Assembly: GCA_036268455.1 (NCBI GenBank)
Contig: DATAUD010000050.1
Span: 1 to 64,000, forward strand
Source: DATAUD01 sp036268455
GTDB lineage: Bacteria > Verrucomicrobiota > Verrucomicrobiia > Limisphaerales > Palsa-1400
Direction of reading: 5' to 3'
DNA length: 64,000 nucleotides
Every line of letters starts with the position of its first letter. Positions within the stretch are counted from its first letter, which is position 1. Below are positions 15,367-23,970 of this stretch, piece after piece. Both the position numbers and the translations under genes were made by a program. Under the pieces are notes generated by a model. That model searched no databases. It saw only the letters and a program-made list of their open reading frames with translations, and was not told where the DNA came from.

Positions 15367-16470
15367 TCACCAAACTTCTACAGGCCCCTGCGGCACAGGT
15401 ATTTCCGTTCGGCTGGCCACCGCTGGCTCACGCATGAAAGACGCCACCATTGGCGGCGGCCGGTAATTCGGCTTCAACTGCCCGTTGCCGTCCAGGAATT
15501 GTGATCGCCACGTGCGGTAATCGTCGAGAATTTGATAAAACTCCGCGAGGCTGCTCAGTTTGACTATCTTTTTGTTAAAGTCATTTGCCGGCCCAAACCT
15601 CTTCGAATACCACGGCCCGATCTTGCGAAACATCCGACATCCGTGCTCTTCACCGAAAATTTCCGCCATTAAACCGATATGCCGGCGCATCACCCCAGCG
15701 CGCTCCTCAAAATCCGGCTCCGGCGGCAATTCGCCCGTGCTCAAGTAGTGCGCGGTGTGGCGGAAAATCCATGAATTATAAAACGCCCCGCGTCCAATGC
15801 TGACTCCGGCGCACCCCGTTTCCTCGAACATCATCCGGGCCGCCTGCGGCGTCGTGACATCTCCGTTTCCGATAACCGGAATGTTTCGCACCGCTTGAGC
15901 AACCGCACGAATCCCCGCCAGGTTCACTGTCCCCCCGAAACCCTGCTCGCGCGTGCGCCCATGAACGAAAATCGCCGCCGCCCCCGCGTCTTCGAGCACT
16001 CGTGCCAAGTCTGGCGCGGTAAGGTTCTGGTCGTCCCAGCCGAGCCGCATTTTCGCCGTCACGGGAATCTTCACCGCTTCGGCCATCCCGCGCACCAACT
16101 CTGCCGTCTTGTGCATTTCAGTCATCATCGCCGACCCTCCGCCGACACGGCAGACCTTCCGCACTGGGCAGCCCATGTTAATATCGACCGACGAAACGCC
16201 GACCGATTCCAGGTAAACCGCAGCATCCCGCATTTCTTCCGGGACTGACCCAAACAGTTGAACGGCCAGAGGACGGTCCGCTGGCGATGTTTCGATCAAT
16301 TTTAGGGCCTTGGGATTCTTTTCCAGAAGCGAGCGCGCGTTCACAAGGTCTGTCGTCGCAAGGTCCAGCCCGCCGAGTTCCCGCAAGGTCAGCCGGAACG
16401 GCAGGTTGGTGTAACCCGCCAGCGGCGACAAAAACAGATTCGACTTTAATTGGAGCGGCCCAATTTGCAT
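15367..16470 (-). CDS. dusB: tRNA-dihydrouridine synthase (DusB-type)
   Basis: This flavoenzyme reduces uridine to dihydrouridine in tRNA. From ATG 16470 the protein has 367 residues and begins MQIGPLQLKSNLFLSPLAGYTNLPFR. It carries the active-site cysteine C101 in DINMGCPVRKV, the FMN-binding VTAKMRLGWDD, and IPVIGNGDVTTPQAA followed by GVSIGRGA. The reading frame continues upstream for about 160 codons, but that part overlaps the 5' end of the divergent aldo/keto reductase gene and has no Dus similarity, so I trimmed it. A promoter whose -10 box lies 6 nt upstream of this ATG supports the choice. The C-terminal helical domain (about 250-340) is present. Confidence 0.92.
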   Translation of the reverse strand: MQIGPLQLKSNLFLSPLAGYTNLPFRLTLRELGGLDLATTDLVNARSLLEKNPKALKLIETSPADRPLAVQLFGSVPEEMRDAAVYLESVGVSSVDINMGCPVRKVCRVGGGSAMMTEMHKTAELVRGMAEAVKIPVTAKMRLGWDDQNLTAPDLARVLEDAGAAAIFVHGRTREQGFGGTVNLAGIRAVAQAVRNIPVIGNGDVTTPQAARMMFEETGCAGVSIGRGAFYNSWIFRHTAHYLSTGELPPEPDFEERAGVMRRHIGLMAEIFGEEHGCRMFRKIGPWYSKRFGPANDFNKKIVKLSSLAEFYQILDDYRTWRSQFLDGNGQLKPNYRPPPMVASFMREPAVASRTEIPVPQGPVEVW

Positions 16471-16476
16471 CCCCTC

Positions 16477-16505
16477 ACTTAACCACAAACTTGCCGCGCT
16501 GTCAG
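16477..16505 (-). promoter_or_regulatory. Putative dusB promoter (leaderless)
   Basis: Minus-strand CTGACA (16505-16500), a 17-nt spacer and TTAAGT (16482-16477) form a promoter-like pair (5/6 and 3/6 matches). The -10 box ends 6 nt before ATG 16470. A GAGGGG stretch lies between them but is too close to the ATG to serve as a normal ribosome site. Confidence 0.35.
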
Positions 16506-16557
16506 TTTTTGTGTGGCGGTCTTCACTGTGCGCTCTTAATGTTATTGGAGATTTAAA

Positions 16558-17700
16558 ATGGACGTTACTCGAACAGCTTTTGGCGCCTGGAACGGCGGCC
16601 GCTTTATGAACTACGGCGAACCGCTCCCCGATGAACAATGGATTTCGCTCGTGCGGCGCGCCTTTGACCAGGGCATTCGCACGTTCGTCACCGCCGACGT
16701 CTATGGCTCGGGCGGCGGGGATGAATTGCTTGGTTCGGCCCTGGCCGGGCTTCCGCGTCAGGAATATTGCCTGGTTGGCGCGGTCGGCCATGATTTTTAC
16801 AAGGGACAGCGACAGGGTTCCCGCGGTTTTCCTCGTTTCACGGATCCCGGACTTCGCCCGCCCCGCGATTACGCCGATTACCTCCGAATGGCGGCCGAAA
16901 AATCCCTCGCTCGCTGCCGGGCCGAAAAATTCGACCTTCTGCTTCTTCACAATCCGGATTCAATCGGCTATTCGAGTGACCACGTCTGGAGCGGCATGGA
17001 CAAACTCATCGACGCCAAATTGACTGACCGCATCGGAATCGCTCCCGGCCCCGCCAACGGTTTCACGCTCGACCTTCTTCTTTGCTTCGAAAGGTTCGGC
17101 CCGCTGCTGGATTGGGCAATGATCATTCTCAATCCTTTGGAACCGTGGCCCGGCCGGTTGGTTCTTCCGGCTGCCGCCAAGAACGATATTCAGTTGCTCA
17201 CGCGCGTGGTCGATTACGGCGGACTCTTTCACGACGATGTGAAAGCGGGCCACAAGTTCGGCGCGCACGACCATCGTTCTTTTCGTCCCGCTGGCTGGGT
17301 TGAGGCGGGAAACGGCAAACTCGGTCAAATCCGTTCCGTCGCCGAAAAACATAATTTGACCCTGTTGCAATTAGCGTGCGTCTGGAACCTTTCCCAGCCG
17401 CCGGTCAAATCGGTCGTTCCGACGCTCATTCAGGAAGTCGGAAATTCCAAACCCATTGAATCGAAGCTCGATGAACTGGCTTCTTTGCCGGATGTTTCGC
17501 TAAACGAAGAGGAACTCGAATTGATTGGGCGCATCGGTAATAATCGCGGTTGCATGGCGTTAAAGGGCGCGAGCCGAAGTCACACCACCGCGCCCGAAGC
17601 CGATCGCTGGAGCATCACGGCTGATTTGGAGGCGGTCGGAAAAAGGTGGGGCATCGATCCAGACCAGGACCTGGCATTTTCCCATGCCGGTCAGCAGTGA
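16558..17700 (+). CDS. Aldo/keto reductase-fold protein with altered catalytic residues
   Basis: The 380-residue protein follows the aldo/keto reductase barrel order: RRAFDQGIRTFVTADVYGSG (where DTADVYG is expected), KSLARCRAEKFDLLLLHNPD, and a C-terminal VVPTLIQE...KLDELASL tail. Compared with the family tetrad Asp-Tyr-Lys-His, Y49 and H131 are kept. The Asp position in FDTA is V44, and the Lys position in the LATKVG-like strand is A75 (CLVGAVGHD). It may therefore be a non-reductive relative or use different chemistry; this rests on my hand alignment. GGAG lies before ATG 16558. The gene overlaps the GTG of the next gene as GTGA, so the two are coupled. Confidence 0.75.
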   Translation: MDVTRTAFGAWNGGRFMNYGEPLPDEQWISLVRRAFDQGIRTFVTADVYGSGGGDELLGSALAGLPRQEYCLVGAVGHDFYKGQRQGSRGFPRFTDPGLRPPRDYADYLRMAAEKSLARCRAEKFDLLLLHNPDSIGYSSDHVWSGMDKLIDAKLTDRIGIAPGPANGFTLDLLLCFERFGPLLDWAMIILNPLEPWPGRLVLPAAAKNDIQLLTRVVDYGGLFHDDVKAGHKFGAHDHRSFRPAGWVEAGNGKLGQIRSVAEKHNLTLLQLACVWNLSQPPVKSVVPTLIQEVGNSKPIESKLDELASLPDVSLNEEELELIGRIGNNRGCMALKGASRSHTTAPEADRWSITADLEAVGKRWGIDPDQDLAFSHAGQQ

Positions 17701-18842
17701 AAACGATCTACTTTGATTTCAACGCCACAACGCCTTTAGACCCAGGCGTTCGCGCCGCGATGGCGCCGTTTCTCGACGAGATTTACGGAAACCCTTCCAG
17801 CGTCCACCATGTCGGACTCCGGGCGCGGGCTCTTCTGGATGATGCCCGGGACCGCGTGGCCGCCGTCTGGCGTTGCAAGCCCAGCGAGATTGTTTTCACC
17901 AGCGGCGGTACCGAGAGCAGTAACATGGCCATCTTCGGCGCCGCACGCGCGCTTGCCGGCAAAGGCCGTCATTTAATCACCTCGACAATCGAGCATCACG
18001 CTGTTTTGCACTGCTTTCAATATTTGGAAAAGAAAGAAAGGTTTGAAGTCACTTATCTCCGGGCTAATTCCGAAGGTCTGGTTTCCCCGGACGACTTGGC
18101 AAAAGCCATCCGACCGGACACCGCATTCGTTTCCATCATGGCCGCCAACAATGAAACCGGCGCTGTCCAACCCGTGGCAAAGTTTGGGGAGATTTGCCGT
18201 TCTCGTGGTATTGTTTTTCATACGGACGCCGTTCAATGGTTTGGAAAAGAGACTTTCGACGGCATCGAAAAATTCAACGCCGACCTGTTTTCTTTTTGCG
18301 CCCATAAACTTCACGGTCCAAAAGGCGCGGGCGCCCTCTACATAAAATCACCGCTTCATATTGACCCTTTGATTTTCGGCGGGTCGCACGAAAATGAACG
18401 CCGCGCTGGAACCGAAAATGTCGCGGCTGTGATCGGCTTGGCGGAAACCGCCGAGCGCTTTGTGCGTCCTCCCGTATTTTCCCCCGAACCGCTGATGGCG
18501 CTAACCTCTCATCTTATCTCGTTCATCGATAACCTCGAAGGGGTTCAATTTCGAGGTTCGCGTGTCTCGCGACTTCCAAACACAGTTGCCTGCACCGTCG
18601 CCGGAGCGGACAGCATTACGCTTTTGGCCGGTTTGGATTTGGACGGCATTTGCGCGTCGAGCGGTTCGGCTTGTTCCGCCGGTTCGCTGGAACCATCGCA
18701 CGTCATGCTGGCTATGGGGGCGCCGAAAGAACTTGCCAATTCGCTGGTCCGCTTTTCGCTTGGCAGAAGTTCAACCCTCGATGAAGTCTTGGCCGTTGAA
18801 GCGTCTTTTGAAAATGTTATTAAACGCGCTCGCCGCCTCTGA
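17697..18842 (+). CDS. Cysteine desulfurase (NifS/IscS family)
   Basis: This PLP enzyme removes sulfur from cysteine for Fe-S clusters or thiolated cofactors. From GTG 17697 the protein is 381 residues, VKTIYFDFNATTPLDPGV. H100/H101 (TIEHHAVL) stack on PLP, K204 (FCAHKLHGPKG) is the Schiff-base lysine, and C326 (SSGSACSAGSLEPSHV) is the persulfide cysteine in a short loop close to NifS-type enzymes. The start overlaps the previous stop (GTGA). An in-frame extension to 17646 lies inside the previous gene and is rejected. No iscU, sufB or thiI partner is adjacent, so the sulfur acceptor is unknown. Confidence 0.93.
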   Translation: MKTIYFDFNATTPLDPGVRAAMAPFLDEIYGNPSSVHHVGLRARALLDDARDRVAAVWRCKPSEIVFTSGGTESSNMAIFGAARALAGKGRHLITSTIEHHAVLHCFQYLEKKERFEVTYLRANSEGLVSPDDLAKAIRPDTAFVSIMAANNETGAVQPVAKFGEICRSRGIVFHTDAVQWFGKETFDGIEKFNADLFSFCAHKLHGPKGAGALYIKSPLHIDPLIFGGSHENERRAGTENVAAVIGLAETAERFVRPPVFSPEPLMALTSHLISFIDNLEGVQFRGSRVSRLPNTVACTVAGADSITLLAGLDLDGICASSGSACSAGSLEPSHVMLAMGAPKELANSLVRFSLGRSSTLDEVLAVEASFENVIKRARRL

Positions 18843-18956
18843 ATTGCCTGTGAATGACTTGTTAAAAGGTTTAATAACTTTCGCTTAACCCGTTTTCCAA
18901 TTCCGCCGATTACAATTGTTCACCAGAAAAAATCTTCGTAAGTGATTGAGTCGCCC

Positions 18957-18985
18957 TTGACACCAGCGATTCCTTCAATTATTCA
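18957..18985 (+). promoter_or_regulatory. Putative dnaN promoter
   Basis: TTGACA at 18957-18962, a 17-nt spacer and TATTCA at 18980-18985 form a -35/-10 pair with a perfect -35 box. Transcription would start near 18992, giving a ~50-nt leader before ATG 19042 that contains the 18-bp palindrome at 19004-19021. Confidence 0.45.
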
Positions 18986-19003
18986 CACCCCTTACTAATA
19001 GTG

Positions 19004-19021
19004 TTTCTTTGTACAAAGAAA
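19004..19021. promoter_or_regulatory. 18-bp perfect palindrome in the dnaN leader
   Basis: TTTCTTTGTACAAAGAAA is a perfect palindrome 20 bp upstream of the dnaN start and just after the predicted transcription start. It is AT-rich, has no T-tract that would make it a terminator, and fits the shape of a dimeric repressor site. The binding protein is unknown. Confidence 0.45.
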
Positions 19022-19041
19022 AATAGTATTAAAAGGCCCGC

Positions 19042-20151
19042 ATGAATCTGAGCATCGCAAAAGATCAATTGATTCACGGTTTGCAGTCCGTGCAGAACAT
19101 CGTCACGACGCGAACCACCCTGCCCATTCTCTCCAACGTCCTGTTGCGGGCCGGCGACAACAAGCTGGAATTCACCGCCACAGACCTGGATGTGAGCATC
19201 GCCTGCTCCGTGGAGGCCAATGTTAAGAAAAAGGGCGCGAGCACGATTCCGGTGAAAAGGTTTTTCGGCATTGTTCGTGAATTGGCCAGCCCGGAGATCG
19301 AACTGGAAGTGGATGAGAAAAACGCCTGCAACATTCGCGCCGGCGCTTCCTTTTACAAAATTCATGGGTTGAGCGCCGAGGAATTTCCTCCCATTCAGAC
19401 GCTCAAGGACGAAAAGAAAATAACCATACCCCAGGAAAAATTCAGGGGCATGCTTCGAAAAACCTCCTTCGCGATTTCCACCGATGAGTCGCGCTACGTG
19501 CTCAACGGCATTTTTCTAAGCCTTAAGGAGCACAAAATCACAATGGTCGCCACGGATGGACGGCGCCTGGCTTTGGTGGATGAAGAAGTCGATATTCCCG
19601 AAAGCAGTCAGGGCGAATTTATTATTCCAACCAAAACCGTAAATGAATTGACGCGGCTCCTGGGGGATAAAGGCGATTTGGAAATTCGATTCGGCGAAAA
19701 CCAGGCCGCTTTCACCTTGAGCGACGACAAGGGTTTTACCGTCCTGATTATTTCAAAATTGGTCGAAGGCAATTATCCCAACTATCGCCAAGTGATTCCG
19801 AGCGAAACCAAGGAACGGATTGCTTTGCCGCGCGAGGAGTTGCTCGCCGCGGTGCGTCGCGCGCAAATCATGACCAGCGACAAGGCCAATTCGATAAAAA
19901 TGGCCGTTTCGCGAAACAATCTCGCGATCACCGCGAACTCGCCGGAAGTCGGTGAGGCCCGTGAAAGTCTAGCCATCAATTACAAAGGCAAGGACATGGC
20001 CATAGCGTTCAATCCGGCGTATTTGATCGAACCACTGAACGCGCTCTCTGAAGACGAAGTTTTCCTCGAATTGATCGACGAATTAAGCCCCGGGGTTTTC
20101 AAAATCAACGGCCCGTTCCTCTATGTTGTCATGCCGATGCGGCTGAGTTGA
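19042..20151 (+). CDS. dnaN: DNA polymerase III beta subunit (sliding clamp)
   Basis: The ring-shaped dimeric clamp tethers DNA polymerase III to DNA and recruits repair proteins. The 369-residue protein contains three clamp domains: MNLSIAKDQLIHGLQSVQNIV ... TTLPILSNVLLRA, RGMLRKTSFAISTDESRYVLNGIFL with ATDGRRLAL, and LAAVRRAQIMTSDKANSIKM. It ends with the typical GPFLYVVMPMRLS, the usual C-terminus of the family. An AAAGG ribosome site precedes ATG 19042. dnaN lies here between a cysteine desulfurase and a uracil-DNA glycosylase rather than next to dnaA, so the window gives no sign of the replication origin. Confidence 0.97.
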   Translation: MNLSIAKDQLIHGLQSVQNIVTTRTTLPILSNVLLRAGDNKLEFTATDLDVSIACSVEANVKKKGASTIPVKRFFGIVRELASPEIELEVDEKNACNIRAGASFYKIHGLSAEEFPPIQTLKDEKKITIPQEKFRGMLRKTSFAISTDESRYVLNGIFLSLKEHKITMVATDGRRLALVDEEVDIPESSQGEFIIPTKTVNELTRLLGDKGDLEIRFGENQAAFTLSDDKGFTVLIISKLVEGNYPNYRQVIPSETKERIALPREELLAAVRRAQIMTSDKANSIKMAVSRNNLAITANSPEVGEARESLAINYKGKDMAIAFNPAYLIEPLNALSEDEVFLELIDELSPGVFKINGPFLYVVMPMRLS

Positions 20152-20220
20152 TTTGATTTTGATTCGCCTGTGAATATCCGGTGAGCAACGATTAATAAGA
20201 TTGTCGTGCGAGGCGTAAAG

Positions 20221-20239
20221 CCGCCGCTAAAATCGGCGG
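20221..20239 (+). promoter_or_regulatory. GC-rich hairpin immediately before the uracil-DNA glycosylase start
   Basis: CCGCCG (20221-20226) pairs with CGGCGG (20234-20239) around the loop CTAAAAT, ending 3 nt before ATG 20243. No Shine-Dalgarno is visible, and the hairpin would occupy the ribosome landing region. The loop also reads TAAAAT, a -10-like box, but no -35 box lies at the right distance. Confidence 0.35.
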
Positions 20240-20242
20240 TCG

Positions 20243-21073
20243 ATGAATGATTACCTCCGCGTCCTCGATATAGCCGAACAACATTTGACGGCCCTTAAGG
20301 CCTCCGGAGTTCGCTTTCTCAGCGTTGAGCAAAACACCCTCACGGCATTGGCTGAACCGCCCGATCTAGCGGTTGAGGCTAATGGGTCTGTCCCAGAGGT
20401 TTTAGCCATCCGGCCCGCCACCGAAATAGCGACTGTCAGCTTTGAAAGCGAACCATCACCGGGCGATATGAATGAGCTGCGCCAGCGAGCGCACGCCTGC
20501 CTGAAATGTCCGCACTTGGTAAAAAGCCGGAAGAACGTCGTTTTCGGGGTCGGCGACATTCATGCCAAATTGATGTTCGTCGGTGAAGCTCCAGGAGCCG
20601 ACGAAGATGATCAAGGCGAGCCATTCGTGGGCGCGGCGGGCCAGCTCCTCACGCGAATCATCAAGACGATGGGATTGAACCGCGAGACTGTTTACATTGC
20701 CAACATCCTCAAGTGCCGACCCGACACCCCCGGCCAACATTCCGGCAATCGCAAGCCGACTCCCGACGAGATGAAAACCTGCCTGCCGTATTTGCTGGCG
20801 CAGATTGATTTGATTCGCCCCAAAGTGATGGTGGCGCTGGGTGCGACGGCGATTGAGGGATTGCTGGGAAAAGCCGACGGAATCGGAAAGTTGCGCGGCA
20901 AGTTTCAAACATTCCGCGACATCCCCCTGATGCCGACATTTCATCCCGCCTATTTGTTGCGCAACCAGGCGTTGACGGAAAAGCGCAAAGTCTGGGAAGA
21001 TATGCTGCAAGTGATGGACAAGCTGGAAATGCCGATTAGCGAAAAGCAACGCGGCTACTTTTTGAACGCATGA
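20243..21073 (+). CDS. Uracil-DNA glycosylase, family 4 (Fe-S type)
   Basis: This enzyme removes uracil from DNA in base-excision repair. The 276-residue protein has the family-4 motif GEAPGADEDDQGEPFVGAAG (114-133), four cysteines for the 4Fe-4S cluster (C86, C89, C158, C180) and the C-terminal HPAYLLR motif. The first ~75 residues are a variable extension; similar extensions occur in bacterial homologues fused to polymerase-related segments. It follows dnaN and overlaps the next gene by 4 bp (ATGA), so it is probably co-transcribed with it. Confidence 0.92.
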   Translation: MNDYLRVLDIAEQHLTALKASGVRFLSVEQNTLTALAEPPDLAVEANGSVPEVLAIRPATEIATVSFESEPSPGDMNELRQRAHACLKCPHLVKSRKNVVFGVGDIHAKLMFVGEAPGADEDDQGEPFVGAAGQLLTRIIKTMGLNRETVYIANILKCRPDTPGQHSGNRKPTPDEMKTCLPYLLAQIDLIRPKVMVALGATAIEGLLGKADGIGKLRGKFQTFRDIPLMPTFHPAYLLRNQALTEKRKVWEDMLQVMDKLEMPISEKQRGYFLNA

Positions 21074-22305
21074 ACCTGGGCCGCTGGATCGCAATTCTAA
21101 TTCTGATTTTGTTGGGCGCGCCGATGGTCCACGCGGCGGATTACTTTCCTCCGCCGGATAGCGAAGGAGGCTGGCCCGAATTGCACGACAGGGCGCAAAT
21201 CAGAACGAGGGCGGGCCTTGATCTTGATCAATTGGAGTTGGCATTTGACTTCACCCAGCGGTGCAGCCAAAACGGCGGTTTGCTGGTGGTGCGGCATGGG
21301 TATCTTGCGTACGAAAAGTATTTTGGTCGCGCCCTTCGCGATTCAAACCCGGACATGGCGTCCACAGGCAAGGCCGTGACGAGCATTGCATGCGGGATCA
21401 TGCTGAAGGAGTTTCATGATAAAATTCCAGAGGGCCTTAACCAAAAAGTTTTTACCGAGACGTATTTGCCGGAAGCGTTCCCGTTGGATGACGTCAGAAA
21501 AGCGGACATCACCCTGGGACAATTGCTTTGCATGTCGGCCGGTTATCACGGTGAAGGGTCCAGTCCGGGGGTAGTCTTTGGCAAGGTGGTTCCGCTCACG
21601 CCGGTTCGCGGCCAGGACATTCACGATCTGGACATGTCGTCCATTCGCACGGTTCTGTGGACAAATCCCGGCGCGGGTTATTCCTACTCCTCGCCGTCGC
21701 CACACATCGCGTCGATTGTGCTGCGGCACATTACGGGAATGGAATTGCAGGACTACATCAGCGAGCGCCTAGCCAAGCCGATGGGGTGGGGACCTTGGGG
21801 ATATTGTTTGCACCGTGGAGATTTTGTCATGCCACACGCCAACGGAGCGGGGAGCATCGCGCTACACGCCACGGACGCGCTTCGATTTGGTTATTGCCTG
21901 TTGCACCAAGGCAGTTGGCGTGGCAAACAACTTGTCCCGGCGGATTACGTCGCGCTGTGCGGGAAGCCTTCGCCGTTTAATCCGCACAGTCCTTTCAGCC
22001 TGATGTTCGAGAATAATTCGGATAGTCATGTCGTGGGAGCGCCGCGCGACGCATTTTTCAAATCGGGCGCGGGCGGTTTTGGAATATTCATCGTGCCCTC
22101 GTTAGACTTGGTGATCTACAAACTGGGAGGCAACGACTCGCAGTATAATCCAGCATTGACGGGCCTGCCTCAACCGACCAGCACTGACCGCTCGCGAGAC
22201 AATTGGCATCCGATTCCCAAAACGCCATTCAACGAAGGCAGCATGGGTGGCGACGACGGCTTGAGACGTGTGCTGGAAATGGTCGCCGCGGCGGTGAGGG
22301 ATTGA
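21070..22305 (+). CDS. Secreted serine hydrolase of the beta-lactamase (class C/DD-peptidase) family
   Basis: The 411-residue protein has a signal peptide (about 1-22, MVHAAD). The nucleophile motif is S98-T-G-K101 (DMASTGKAVTSI), a tyrosine motif lies near residue 200 (GYSYSSPSPHIASIVL), and a C-terminal GAGGFGIFIVPSLDLVIYKLGG strand follows. The tyrosine motif is Y-S-S rather than Y-x-N, as in several esterase-type members, so antibiotic hydrolysis should not be assumed. An esterase or peptidase acting in the periplasm is more likely. Its ATG overlaps the glycosylase stop. Confidence 0.85.
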   Translation: MNLGRWIAILILILLGAPMVHAADYFPPPDSEGGWPELHDRAQIRTRAGLDLDQLELAFDFTQRCSQNGGLLVVRHGYLAYEKYFGRALRDSNPDMASTGKAVTSIACGIMLKEFHDKIPEGLNQKVFTETYLPEAFPLDDVRKADITLGQLLCMSAGYHGEGSSPGVVFGKVVPLTPVRGQDIHDLDMSSIRTVLWTNPGAGYSYSSPSPHIASIVLRHITGMELQDYISERLAKPMGWGPWGYCLHRGDFVMPHANGAGSIALHATDALRFGYCLLHQGSWRGKQLVPADYVALCGKPSPFNPHSPFSLMFENNSDSHVVGAPRDAFFKSGAGGFGIFIVPSLDLVIYKLGGNDSQYNPALTGLPQPTSTDRSRDNWHPIPKTPFNEGSMGGDDGLRRVLEMVAAAVRD

Positions 22306-22396
22306 CGCTCAAGCCTAAAAATGGAACGGCCTTCGGCAAGACTACTGAAGGGCGCGGGGCTGGCTAGCGGGCGCTCCCGATTCACCCCGGCGCCGG

Positions 22397-23866
22397 CTAA
22401 AACGAGAGTTGCACGCGTGTGAAGAACACTTCCTCGGGTTGTTTGGTCACGGTGGCTTTTGGCCCGTTGCCGCCTTCGAAGGTTGTTCTCTCGAAACTCG
22501 TGTTGATCCGAACATTGCGGTTGAGGTACCAATTCAACCCCACACCCCATGCCGCGGCTTGGGACGCCGAAGCCTTGGGATCGGCGAAACCTTTGAAGGA
22601 GTTTTTGTCCACGTCCAATTCGGAGTAACGGCCCACCAGTTGCAACGCGCCCCAACGACCGTTGAACGGGGAGAATGGATGTTTTGGAGTGACGCCGTTG
22701 TAGGAATCGTCTTCGCCGGTGAGGACGTAACCGCCGGAGATTTCCCACGCGGTATTGTTGAGGTTGGCGGCGGTTATTTTTTTGGCGAAGTTGCTGACGT
22801 GATCTTCGGTACTGACGTACTCACCCATTAGCCCAAATGGGCCCCAGTAATAATATCCCTGGGGCGTGATCCGGGTGTGAACGCCGGTGCTGGCGACGCT
22901 GTTGGAATAGGTGAAAAACTTTTCCTGGCCCGGCGTGATGAATCCCTGGGTTAAACCTGTGGTGTTGCCGTTGTTGGTCGAACCGGAATCAACTTGGTAA
23001 GTACCGGCCACACCAAGCCCCAGCTTTTGCAACGGGGTGATTGAGGTCTTTCGGAATGGCTGCACGAAAAGCCGCCCGTCGAAAGATTTGTTATTGTCAA
23101 AATCGTAATTTGTTGTGGTGGTAACGTTGTCCGGAACGCCGTTGAAAACTCCGGCCGCATAGCTGACCACGCCGTCGAAGAGATCGCCGTGCAACTCCAC
23201 TCCAATATCGCGGTAGGGCAGCAAATCGGTTGCCAGCGTGCGTTCGTTAAAGAAGGTGTATTGCTCCTGTTGCTGGGCTTCCAGGCCGACCGGCGGTTTC
23301 ATTTTCCCGAGTTGCAACTGGAACTGCGGGTCGAGGTGATAATTGATCAGCGCGTCAACAACTTGCACGGTGTTGCCGCCAAACTCGGGGGTGATCAGGT
23401 AATCAAAATCGTGATAGACCGTTCCTGAAATAATTGGCCGCGCGCGGCGAAGGAGGAAACTGTCGTTTCCCTTGGCTTTGTCGTCGGTAAAGAAGGTGCG
23501 GCTGTCCATTTGGACAAGCCCGTGCAATTGCATCACGAAGTTGGAGTCCCGCGATTGGAAGCCAAAACCTTCCGGGCCAGCCGTGAAAACGACGGGCGAC
23601 TTTGCAGGCGGCACGGAGGCGGATTGACCCACAGGCGGTTGAGTGGGCGATTGAGCAGGCGGCGCTGATTGTTGCTGTTGAACCTGGCTTTGGAGTTGTT
23701 TGAGCTGCTGTTCCAGGCTGTTAATGCGCTGGAGCAACTCCTCCGTCGTGGGTTGAGCCTCCGCCGCGCGCAAAGAGGCTGTCGGGGTTGTGGTTGATAT
23801 CGCTAAAAAGAGCGCGACGCTGGCGATACGACGCAGCGAAGGCTGGTTTTTAAGAATTGATCTCAT
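22397..23866 (-). CDS. Phosphate-selective porin O/P (OprP-like) family protein
   Basis: The 489-residue outer-membrane protein has a signal peptide (about 1-34, SLRAAEA). A short coiled coil follows (38-66, TTEELLQRINSLEQQLKQLQ), then a Pro/Gln-rich linker (67-95) and a beta barrel from about 100 with GFGFQSRDSNFVMQLHGLVQ, TPEFGGNTVQVVDALINYHL and LQLGKMKPPVGLE. It ends in FFTRVQLSF, the expected C-terminal phenylalanine. The N-terminal coiled coil plus OprO/P barrel is common in Verrucomicrobia. The substrate is unproven; phosphate or polyphosphate is the family expectation. Two similar 19-bp dyads precede the gene. Confidence 0.9.
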   Translation of the reverse strand: MRSILKNQPSLRRIASVALFLAISTTTPTASLRAAEAQPTTEELLQRINSLEQQLKQLQSQVQQQQSAPPAQSPTQPPVGQSASVPPAKSPVVFTAGPEGFGFQSRDSNFVMQLHGLVQMDSRTFFTDDKAKGNDSFLLRRARPIISGTVYHDFDYLITPEFGGNTVQVVDALINYHLDPQFQLQLGKMKPPVGLEAQQQEQYTFFNERTLATDLLPYRDIGVELHGDLFDGVVSYAAGVFNGVPDNVTTTTNYDFDNNKSFDGRLFVQPFRKTSITPLQKLGLGVAGTYQVDSGSTNNGNTTGLTQGFITPGQEKFFTYSNSVASTGVHTRITPQGYYYWGPFGLMGEYVSTEDHVSNFAKKITAANLNNTAWEISGGYVLTGEDDSYNGVTPKHPFSPFNGRWGALQLVGRYSELDVDKNSFKGFADPKASASQAAAWGVGLNWYLNRNVRINTSFERTTFEGGNGPKATVTKQPEEVFFTRVQLSF

Positions 23867-23886
23867 GGTCGAGTCTTTGATTTATA

Positions 23887-23905
23887 AACGACTTATGTAG
23901 TCGTT
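23887..23905. promoter_or_regulatory. Operator-like dyad 1 upstream of the porin gene
   Basis: AACGACTTATGTAGTCGTT has 7-bp arms AACGACT/AGTCGTT around TATGT. It lies 20 bp upstream of the porin ATG and directly abuts TATAAA on the minus strand, so it would fill the -35/-10 spacer region. No good -35 box is present. Confidence 0.5.
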
Positions 23906-23951
23906 ATTTATGCCAAATAAAGTCTGTTTCACTACTGGCCAAATTGATAAT

Positions 23952-23970
23952 AACGATTAACACAGTCGTC
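23952..23970. promoter_or_regulatory. Operator-like dyad 2 upstream of the porin gene
   Basis: AACGATTAACACAGTCGTC is a diverged copy of dyad 1 (13 of 19 positions identical when compared on the minus strand, with the ACGACT and TCGTT arms kept). It starts 65 bp from dyad 1, about six helical turns, which is compatible with cooperative binding of one regulator. Confidence 0.45.

Noticed and set aside
16471..16950. 160-codon N-terminal extension of dusB
   Set aside because: It overlaps the start of the divergent AKR-like gene and does not resemble Dus; the family start is MQIGPL at 16470.
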